Both the position numbers and the translations under genes were made by a program. Shown piece after piece: positions 1-6,631 of a stretch of 15,946 nt of DNA (position 1 is the stretch's first letter; each line of letters begins with the position of its first letter). The stretch comes from SIG455 sp045646385 (lineage in GTDB: Bacteria > Bacillota > Clostridia > UMGS1810), in contig JAZRKQ010000029.1 of NCBI GenBank assembly GCA_045646385.1, positions 1-15,946 of the forward strand, read 5' to 3'. The notes under the pieces are model-generated. The model made no database searches, was not told where the DNA came from, and worked only from the letters and a program-made list of their open reading frames with translations.

Positions 1-1
1 T

Positions 2-3000
2 GTAGATATGGACAACGGCGCTACCAATCATTCTAAATTTGCAGTTGAAAGCGCAACTGAATATTATATTGCGTTTAATTATAAGGTATCGAATTATGTC
101 ACAGGCAACGTTAAACTTTATCGTGCGGCAACCGACATTAGCAATACAACAGGTGCAAATACAAGCTTTGCTTTTGTAGAGTCAAGTGATTGGACACAGG
201 CTACTGTAAAGATAAAGACAGCAGATGCACATAGTGAATATTTCTTCTATTTCCAACTTTTAAGAAATACCGGTGTTGAGCTTTGTCTTGATGATGTAAT
301 GGTAGTTAAAGTTACTGACTATGATAAACTTGAGGCAGCAAAGGCAGATTATTTAAAGGCTGTTTCAGATTATGAAACCGCTAAAAAGGTATATGAAGAA
401 TCATTAGTTCCGTCAACCCCCGAAGAATCGGCTTACAAGGCTGCTAAGGCCGATTACGAAGGCACAAAAAATGCTTTGTATATGACAGCGCCTTTCTATG
501 AAGATTATGAGGGCAATACCAACAAAATGGGATTTGTTCATAACAATCATAACAAGATCACCGAAACTATCCTTGAAGAAAACGGTAACCATTATGCAGG
601 TGTTTTGTATGAACCGGAAGAAATATCTGCTAAGTACGGTGTTGATATGAACAATGGTCAAACTAGCAATTCAACATTTACAGTTGAAGCTAACACCGAT
701 TATGTTTTAACATTCAGATATAATCTTGGTGATTATTCAGCAAGTGGTTACAGACGTGTATATATCAATGATACATTCAAGTATGAGCTTAATAAAAACG
801 GACTTGAAGGCGCGTCAAACGATGCCGTAATTGAATTTAATTCAGGCGATAAAACAAAAGCTCATTTTTATATAATGGTAACGGTTGATCATACCACCAT
901 TTGTGTTGATGACTTTGTAGTACTTAAGAAGTCAGATTACGAATTATTAAATGAAAAACGCAGAGTTTATGAGCAGGCGAAAGAAATTTATGAAGCTTCA
1001 ATAAATCCTGACGGTGATAACGACCCTGACCAAAAACATTTGATGTTTGAGCATACCGGAGGTGAACTTTCAGATTACTATAACATTGGTAGTGGATTAA
1101 ACGCACAAGTAATAGTTGACTCTGAAAATTCACAAAATCATATAGCTGAACTTACCTCAACTAATGTTGATGACATTACTTTCAATGGTAATAATTCATT
1201 TAGTAAAACCTTTAAAGGCCTTGATATAGGTCAGTTATATATTATCAAGTTTGATTTACAATTAAGTGATACATCAAATGTAAACGCATTTGTATATGGC
1301 GGTGATTTACACAAATCCATAATTGACAGTATTCATGCACAATCAGGTGCGAATGCAGCGTTGGTTAACGGTAAAATAATGCAGATTTCTGCCGAGAATG
1401 ACGGTTGGTATACATATATGATACTGTTTAAAGGAACCGAGATATCGGCTACCTTCGGAGTAATGCCTGAACTTAGTGATTCTGCAAAATGCTGTATTGA
1501 TAACATTAAACTTGAAAAAGCAGATGACTCGCTTGTTGCAAACACAGGAAAAATCCGTAATCCATCATTTGAACTTGATTCAACATTCCCGTATGATGTT
1601 GCAAACAATTTGGTTGCAGAACTTGATACCGAAAATGTATCTGACGGTAAACAATCGTTAAAATGTATAGGCGCCGGCAGAATTAAGCAAGAAATTACTG
1701 TTGAGCCTAACACATATTACGAATGGAGTTTTGATCTTAAGTTTGATGAGGAAACTTCAATCAATACAGGCAGTGCAGTTGTGCAGCCTGGTGTTCCGTC
1801 AATTCAGTCTGCGACACTTGTAGGTGGATACAGTTCTTCGGAGCGTAACGCAACTGCAGGTTACGGCTATATTGCTTGCGGTGACCATGAATTTAACAGA
1901 TATACTCTTAAATTCTACACCAAAGATACAACTAAAATAACACTAACACTTATCTTTAGAGATAATAATAAGATTTCTTATCTTGATAATATGGTGCTTA
2001 ACAAGGTCGAAAGTGCTGCATATGAAGATTATGAAGACGAAAACACTGTGTTTGAAATTGACTTTGATGACGGTTACAGTACTGCAATCACCAGTAAAAA
2101 TGGTGGAAGCAAATATTTTGGTTACGCCGATGACGGTGACAAATGCTTATCAATTGACGCAGCTTCACTTGGCAATAGTACCGCTATCAACCTTAAAGAT
2201 AAGTATCATGTATCAACGACCAGCAATTTAACACTTGAAAAGCAAACAACATACCGTTACACATTTTATGCTAAAACCAACAATACAGCATCAAACAATA
2301 TTGCTGTTAGGTATGTTTTCTCACAAACATCATCTCAATATACGGACACAAAATTTACATTGGGAACAAACTGGCAAAAATATGAACTTTATTTTTCTAC
2401 TACAGATGATAACGTAATCAGTTTTATTAGTTTTATTCTTAACGAACCTGAAGAAAATCAAATGATTTATATTGATGATGTACTTCTTGAAAAGGTTGAT
2501 CCTCAGATTACATCTGTAAACAGTGAAAAAACCTGGATAGACAGTATTGCAAACCGTATTTCAAATGGAACATTTGAAAAAGAATTTTCAGATGCCGATT
2601 GGGGTACAAACTCAGGATTAACCCGTGTCGTTGATAAGGAAAACGCTCTTGGTGGTTCGGCTTATATTAAAATTGACGGTGCGGTGAACTTTACCCGCGA
2701 TGTGCGTGTTAAAACAGGCAGATTCTTTACTTTTGCATTTTCTTATAAAACTGATGCCGAGCAGTCGGATTTAAAAATTGGTCTTATGATTGACGGCAAG
2801 GTAATGGATTACCCGATTAAGCCTACTGTTGATAGTATGATTGAGATTGAGAATACCGACGGCAGATGGGTGCGTGCAAGTTATGACTTTATAACTCCAT
2901 CAACCGGTTATGTACAGCTTGTGATTCAAGGCACGGGTAATAATGTTATTGTTGATGAATTCTGCCTTTTTGAGTCTGCTTTAGGACTTGCTAAAGATGT

Positions 3001-3367
3001 AAACGACTATACTGTTTACGAAGAAAATATTCCGTTGATACCTAATATCATCTATGTTGATTCCTTGCCGGAGGATATCAAACCCGATACTCAACCGGAA
3101 AACAACGACAATAATTCATCGGAAAACAATACAGATAGTGATGATAAGGTTCAAACATCGGCACCCGCGGATGATGAGCCAGATGATGACAACGATGACG
3201 ATGATGACACCAACCGCAAAAAGAAGGTTGTTAAAAGACGCAAGAAAAAGTCTGATAACAATTATCAGTGGATAGTATGGACCGCATCAGCCATAGCAGC
3301 GGTTGTTGTATCCGGTGTTATAGTATTTATTGTTTTAAAAAGAAAAAAGAAAGGTACTGGTAAATAA
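2..3367 (+). CDS. Multi-module surface carbohydrate-binding-like protein, membrane anchored (5' end outside window)
   Basis: Large extracellular protein cut by the left edge. The ATG at nt 8 is not its start: the frame is open to nt 2, and the residues there (V-D-M-D-N-G) match the middle of the next module (V-D-M-N-N-G, residues 212-217 counting from nt 8). I see six beta-sandwich modules, each closing with a hydrophobic-D-D/N/E-hydrophobic strand: LCLDDV (92-97), ICVDDF (298-303), CCIDNI (495-500), SYLDNM (657-662), IYIDDV (820-825) and VIVDEF (980-985). This resembles CBM4/9-type or similar jelly-roll carbohydrate-binding modules. Modules 1 and 2 are followed by Ala/Lys/Glu/Tyr-rich helical linkers (104-155, 309-332). 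The C-terminus has an Asn/Asp-rich acidic stretch (1029-1067), a basic cluster (1070-1081), a membrane helix (about 1087-1110) and a KRKKK tail; no LPXTG motif is present. It is likely co-transcribed with the solute-binding protein gene, which it overlaps by one base. A glycan-holding role is inference; no catalytic motif was recognised. Confidence 0.8.
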   Translation, partial: VDMDNGATNHSKFAVESATEYYIAFNYKVSNYVTGNVKLYRAATDISNTTGANTSFAFVESSDWTQATVKIKTADAHSEYFFYFQLLRNTGVELCLDDVMVVKVTDYDKLEAAKADYLKAVSDYETAKKVYEESLVPSTPEESAYKAAKADYEGTKNALYMTAPFYEDYEGNTNKMGFVHNNHNKITETILEENGNHYAGVLYEPEEISAKYGVDMNNGQTSNSTFTVEANTDYVLTFRYNLGDYSASGYRRVYINDTFKYELNKNGLEGASNDAVIEFNSGDKTKAHFYIMVTVDHTTICVDDFVVLKKSDYELLNEKRRVYEQAKEIYEASINPDGDNDPDQKHLMFEHTGGELSDYYNIGSGLNAQVIVDSENSQNHIAELTSTNVDDITFNGNNSFSKTFKGLDIGQLYIIKFDLQLSDTSNVNAFVYGGDLHKSIIDSIHAQSGANAALVNGKIMQISAENDGWYTYMILFKGTEISATFGVMPELSDSAKCCIDNIKLEKADDSLVANTGKIRNPSFELDSTFPYDVANNLVAELDTENVSDGKQSLKCIGAGRIKQEITVEPNTYYEWSFDLKFDEETSINTGSAVVQPGVPSIQSATLVGGYSSSERNATAGYGYIACGDHEFNRYTLKFYTKDTTKITLTLIFRDNNKISYLDNMVLNKVESAAYEDYEDENTVFEIDFDDGYSTAITSKNGGSKYFGYADDGDKCLSIDAASLGNSTAINLKDKYHVSTTSNLTLEKQTTYRYTFYAKTNNTASNNIAVRYVFSQTSSQYTDTKFTLGTNWQKYELYFSTTDDNVISFISFILNEPEENQMIYIDDVLLEKVDPQITSVNSEKTWIDSIANRISNGTFEKEFSDADWGTNSGLTRVVDKENALGGSAYIKIDGAVNFTRDVRVKTGRFFTFAFSYKTDAEQSDLKIGLMIDGKVMDYPIKPTVDSMIEIENTDGRWVRASYDFITPSTGYVQLVIQGTGNNVIVDEFCLFESALGLAKDVNDYTVYEENIPLIPNIIYVDSLPEDIKPDTQPENNDNNSSENNTDSDDKVQTSAPADDEPDDDNDDDDDTNRKKKVVKRRKKKSDNNYQWIVWTASAIAAVVVSGVIVFIVLKRKKKGTGK
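3164..3250 (+). other. Acidic-then-basic juxtamembrane segment of the surface protein
   Basis: GAT/GAC-rich codons give a run of aspartates (residues 1053-1067), directly followed by a lysine/arginine-rich block (1069-1081) just before the membrane helix. The DNA is low-complexity, made of near-repeats of GATGAT and GATGAC. By the positive-inside rule the basic block lies on the unexpected, outer side of the helix, assuming the modules are outside; it might contact anionic wall polymers. That role is inference. Confidence 0.6.
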
Positions 3368-4815
3368 TGAAACACATTTTTAGAATTATTTCACTTATCC
3401 TTGCGGTATGTATGATTTTCTCGCTTACTGCCTGCAAAAACACTGAAGACGAGTGGTCTATATATTCATATTACGTTGATGATCCCGATTCAAATAACAA
3501 TGACAACAATGATGGCAATGAGGATATAACAGACAGTAATGATAATACTCCCGACGGTAGCACACCCAGCGGTAGTGGTGATAATACACCCAGTGGTAGT
3601 GGTGGTAATAAACCCAGTGGTAGTGGCGATACAACTGTAACACCGCCAAGCAAAGAAGAAATCAAAGACCTTAAAGGTACTACCGTAGATGTTCTCTGGT
3701 GGCAGGAACCCACAACCGAAGATAGAAAACTTTTTGAGAACTTTGAGAAGAAGTATGATATTAAGGTTAATGTTATTCAGACAACAGATGACGAGTACAA
3801 TACCAGGCTTTCAAATATGATTATTGCAAAAGAAGGCTTAGACGTAGCACTCGTTAAAAACTTCCCGTTTACAACAAGCAAATGCTTCCAGCCTGCATCG
3901 GTAATGGGCATTGATGCTTCTGACAAATTCTGGAATCAACAGGTTTCTACCAAGTATTCAATAAAGGGTAAAACCTATGGCCTTGCTGCAGATAAAGGCC
4001 TTTGGTACAACAATTTTTACCTAATGTTTTATGATGAAGATATATTTGTTGCCAATGGTGTAACAACACCTCGTGAACATTGGGAAGCAGGCAACTGGAA
4101 CTGGGATACTTTCTATGATATAGCTGTAGAGATCCACAAGGCTGATCCTGAGATTGGTGTATATTATGCATATCAATCTCCTTTCATGGATGTTCAGGGT
4201 GTTGATTACGTAACATACGACGGTAAATCATATAAAGATAACAGTACAAATGCAAAAGTAATCAAAGCATGGCAGACATCTGCAAAATTCCTCGATGCAG
4301 GCGTATATACCAATGTTTCTGTTGGCGAAGATTTCTCACTCCGCAAGGGTAATTTGGCTATGATGTATGTTAACAGTTGGGGTACCCGTAAGGATAGCCA
4401 CGGTAATGACCCTGGCACTCTTGACTGCGTACCGTTCCCGGCGCCTAAGGGTGAAAGCGAAAGAATATTATATACCCCTCAAATTTGGGGTTCACCAAAA
4501 GGCTCTGACAACCCATTGGCAGCAGGCTTGTTCCTTGAATATATCTTAAATAACGATAACTACCCAGCAAAAATGGAAGATTTAGTTATTAATGCTAATA
4601 TGGCAAGTACTCTTAAGTGGGTTCTTAACAATACCGATAAGTTCTACTTGCAGGGTGAAGGCGATATTATCGGTTACACAATCCATGAGAGAAGCCGTGG
4701 TGCTATTAACTACAAATTACAAAGAACAGCAGCTTCACAAATTACAACAATTCTTAACGAGTACAAATCTTCTATTGAGGGTTCTATTAAAGAAGCAAAC
4801 AAAATTGTAGGATAA
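3367..4815 (+). CDS. Lipoprotein sugar-type ABC transporter solute-binding protein
   Basis: A 482-residue extracellular solute-binding protein of the family 1 (carbohydrate) type. Residues 1-23 form a lipoprotein signal peptide with lipobox L-T-A-C and lipidated Cys23. Residues 35-95 are a flexible Asp/Asn- then Gly/Ser/Pro-rich tether with three 8-residue repeats (64-87). The binding domain starts near residue 104 with TTVDVLWWQEP, followed by a helix and DIKVNVIQTTDDEYNTRL, the usual first beta-alpha-beta unit of this fold. Aromatic residues (Trp110, Trp111, Trp213, Trp239, Trp244, Trp246) are typical of sugar sites. The start codon overlaps the upstream stop as TAATG, with only a weak AAAGG 12 bases upstream, so translational coupling is likely. 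It could serve the permeases at 9457-11229 or the second transporter that begins at 15623; the sequence does not decide. The substrate is unknown. Confidence 0.9.
   Translation: MKHIFRIISLILAVCMIFSLTACKNTEDEWSIYSYYVDDPDSNNNDNNDGNEDITDSNDNTPDGSTPSGSGDNTPSGSGGNKPSGSGDTTVTPPSKEEIKDLKGTTVDVLWWQEPTTEDRKLFENFEKKYDIKVNVIQTTDDEYNTRLSNMIIAKEGLDVALVKNFPFTTSKCFQPASVMGIDASDKFWNQQVSTKYSIKGKTYGLAADKGLWYNNFYLMFYDEDIFVANGVTTPREHWEAGNWNWDTFYDIAVEIHKADPEIGVYYAYQSPFMDVQGVDYVTYDGKSYKDNSTNAKVIKAWQTSAKFLDAGVYTNVSVGEDFSLRKGNLAMMYVNSWGTRKDSHGNDPGTLDCVPFPAPKGESERILYTPQIWGSPKGSDNPLAAGLFLEYILNNDNYPAKMEDLVINANMASTLKWVLNNTDKFYLQGEGDIIGYTIHERSRGAINYKLQRTAASQITTILNEYKSSIEGSIKEANKIVG
3556..3627 (+). repeat. Three tandem 24-bp repeats encoding a Gly/Ser/Pro linker
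   Basis: Three imperfect direct copies of a 24-base unit encode GSTPSGSG, DNTPSGSG and GNKPSGSG in the tether between the lipidated cysteine and the binding domain. Because the unit is a multiple of three, copy-number changes by slippage would lengthen or shorten the tether without breaking the frame. Confidence 0.85.
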
Positions 4816-4818
4816 ATT

Positions 4819-4824
4819 AGGAGG
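4819..4824 (+). promoter_or_regulatory. Ribosome binding site of the glycoside hydrolase gene
   Basis: AGGAGG lies 6 bases before the ATG at 4831, within the 15-base gap after the solute-binding protein stop codon. It is a near-perfect Shine-Dalgarno sequence and fixes the start. Confidence 0.85.
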
Positions 4825-4830
4825 AAAAAT

Positions 4831-6549
4831 ATGATTAAACGTATTATTTCTTATCTCTTGGTCTTATCCATTGCTGCCGGTGTGATAGCGGTAAGTGGTG
4901 TGAGCAATGATTTGCCATATACATTAACTAAAGACATTACCGCTTCTACCTCTGAAGGCGAAACCACAAAAGAAAATCAGGATGCAGTTTCATCACAAGA
5001 TGAAAACACAGCAACTTCTGGTACAACCAAAAATGCAAGTACGGTGGAAAGCACCGTTACTATGCTCAAACCTGATGATTTAATTGAATTGAATATCGAT
5101 AATACAAACCCGATAAACAGTAATTTTTTAGGTTTGGGCGGAGTTTATTTTGGAACTGCTTTTTTAAATGATACACTTGGTGCCGATCCTTACACCGATG
5201 AGCAGGTTGCCAAAGAGATTGAGAATGTTAAAAAGACCGGCGCAAAGATGGTAAGAACTTACGTAGTTGAGGATCTTGCCTATAACAAAGAAACTCACTC
5301 TTTTGACTGGGATTCTGAAAATTTTTCAGGATTTTTCAAGTTCCTTGACGCTATGGAAGAGGCAAATATTGATGTTGCTCTTAACACAGGCTACACTCTC
5401 TCCACAATAAATTCAACTGCTTTTGAACGTCCGCTTTCTGCTGTGTTTAAGGATATGGCTAAGCACTATGATGGTATTTCAAATCCAACAATAGATGATT
5501 GTTTACCTTATTACGCTCAGCTTTATTCTGAATTGGTTGAAGAGATTTTAAACCGTGGATATACTTGTGTAAAATATGGCATTTTGTTTACTGAACCTGA
5601 CAGACCTAACGACAAAGAAACGTTCGACCAGTGGCACAGGGCGTCTCGAGCCTTTCACAACGCACTTGTTGAAAAGGGAATAAGAGATAAGATTGATTTA
5701 ATTGGTCCTAACACTGTTGTTACAAGTGAAACTAAGTGGGTTGAGTGGGCAGTCGAAGAAGCAAATGATATTGTAGATATTTATTCGTGCCATATTTATG
5801 CAAGAAATCCTTCTTGGGATGATTGCGCAACAACATACGCTCAGCAGTATAACTGGTGCGTAAACCTAGCAGAAGCAGTAAAAAGCACAGGTAAACCGTT
5901 TTTCATTGATGAAACCGGCGTTACTCATAACAGCGTAGAGTGGAAAACAGGTATAGCTAAGTCACAATATTCAGACAATGAATATAACAACTTCTCAGTA
6001 GATACTCCTTGGTCAGGTATGTGTGATGCAGCAAATCTTGTTGCAATTATGAATTCAGGTGCTTCAGGTATGTTTTATTGGTCGTTGGTTTGTGAAAAGT
6101 ATATTAACCGTACCAATACAAACGATACCAATACGGTTGAAGGTATTCAATGTGTAGGATTATTACCGTATTTACATTCAAGCGGCACACCGCTCTATCG
6201 ATTCTATGCTTATGAAATAATTGCATCGTCTATTAATCACCCTGATACAAAGGTTTATCCAATTGAACCCACAAACGACCTATACGGCACAATGACCGAA
6301 AGCTCAAATGGTTGTAATAGTATTATTTTGATAAACAACGGACTTTTCGATGCAACCGTTTCTATCAATTTAGCAAAAAGTCTTGGTGGAAAGAAAGTAT
6401 ACAAATATGTATATAATCCTAACACCATTGAACCGACAAATCAGGTTCAACCTATAATGGCAAGTGGATATTATGAAAATATTACAGACAGTATTTCTGA
6501 TGTTATTCCACCCGATCATGTTGTAGTTTATACGACCGTTAAGCATTAA
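4831..6549 (+). CDS. Extracellular clan GH-A-like glycoside hydrolase
   Basis: A 572-residue protein with an N-terminal hydrophobic segment (about 4-23) that is a signal peptide or uncleaved anchor; there is no lipobox cysteine. A Ser/Thr/Glu-rich linker follows (35-76), then a (beta/alpha)8-type domain from about 85 to 470. Clan GH-A hallmarks are visible: FTEPD, with Glu255 at the strand-4 acid/base position; SCHIY, with His321 on strand 6; FFIDET, with Glu361 at the strand-7 nucleophile position; and FYWSL, with Trp417 on strand 8. A final beta-rich part (about 475-572) fits the small sandwich domain common in GH39, GH30 or GH5-like enzymes. The usual Asn before the acid/base Glu is Thr254. 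If the assignment holds it is a retaining glycosidase acting outside the membrane. Family and substrate cannot be assigned by eye. It lies between two solute-binding protein genes, so trimming glycans for uptake is the likely role. Confidence 0.75.
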   Translation: MIKRIISYLLVLSIAAGVIAVSGVSNDLPYTLTKDITASTSEGETTKENQDAVSSQDENTATSGTTKNASTVESTVTMLKPDDLIELNIDNTNPINSNFLGLGGVYFGTAFLNDTLGADPYTDEQVAKEIENVKKTGAKMVRTYVVEDLAYNKETHSFDWDSENFSGFFKFLDAMEEANIDVALNTGYTLSTINSTAFERPLSAVFKDMAKHYDGISNPTIDDCLPYYAQLYSELVEEILNRGYTCVKYGILFTEPDRPNDKETFDQWHRASRAFHNALVEKGIRDKIDLIGPNTVVTSETKWVEWAVEEANDIVDIYSCHIYARNPSWDDCATTYAQQYNWCVNLAEAVKSTGKPFFIDETGVTHNSVEWKTGIAKSQYSDNEYNNFSVDTPWSGMCDAANLVAIMNSGASGMFYWSLVCEKYINRTNTNDTNTVEGIQCVGLLPYLHSSGTPLYRFYAYEIIASSINHPDTKVYPIEPTNDLYGTMTESSNGCNSIILINNGLFDATVSINLAKSLGGKKVYKYVYNPNTIEPTNQVQPIMASGYYENITDSISDVIPPDHVVVYTTVKH

Positions 6550-6555
6550 AATTTA

Positions 6556-6584
6556 AAGGCCGTGTAACAACCATACACGGCCTT
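6556..6584 (+). terminator. Intrinsic terminator or attenuator hairpin between genes 3 and 4
   Basis: A perfect 11-bp inverted repeat (AAGGCCGTGTA at 6556-6566, TACACGGCCTT at 6574-6584) with a 7-base loop. Flanking AAATTT-type sequence on both sides can lengthen the stem after a short bulge. Downstream is an interrupted T-rich stretch (6590-6600) rather than a clean T run, so termination may be partial. It starts 7 bases after the hydrolase stop codon and about 47 bases before the next gene, in the largest intergenic gap of the window. Confidence 0.75.
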
Positions 6585-6619
6585 GCAAATTTTATATATT
6601 AACATTTTAGAAAACACAC

Positions 6620-6624
6620 GGAGG
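6620..6624 (+). promoter_or_regulatory. Ribosome binding site of the SBP-fusion gene
   Basis: GGAGG ends 7 bases before the ATG at 6632. It supports this start, which also places a signal peptide exactly at the N-terminus. Confidence 0.8.
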
Positions 6625-6631
6625 ATTTTAT

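Noticed and set aside
8..10. ATG at the left edge as the true start of the surface protein
   Set aside because: The frame is open upstream, there is no ribosome binding site or signal peptide, and the residues lie inside a repeated module motif.
1333..1713. Antisense 126-codon open frame on the - strand
   Set aside because: It lies wholly inside the large + strand gene, has no ribosome binding site or domain signal, and is a frame shadow.
3164..3250. Acidic/basic low-complexity DNA as a CRISPR or other repeat array
   Set aside because: The GAT/GAC repeats are codon runs for aspartate within a continuous reading frame, with no spacer-repeat pattern.
3458..3713. Two - strand open frames rich in Tyr/His/Leu/Pro opposite the linker repeats
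   Set aside because: Their repetitive composition simply mirrors the Gly/Ser/Pro and Asp-rich linker codons of the + strand lipoprotein gene.
6583..6611. Possible promoter after the hairpin (TTGCAA and a TA-rich stretch)
   Set aside because: TTGCAA overlaps the hairpin arm, and no good -10 box lies at 16-18 bases; AT-rich sequence alone is not enough.
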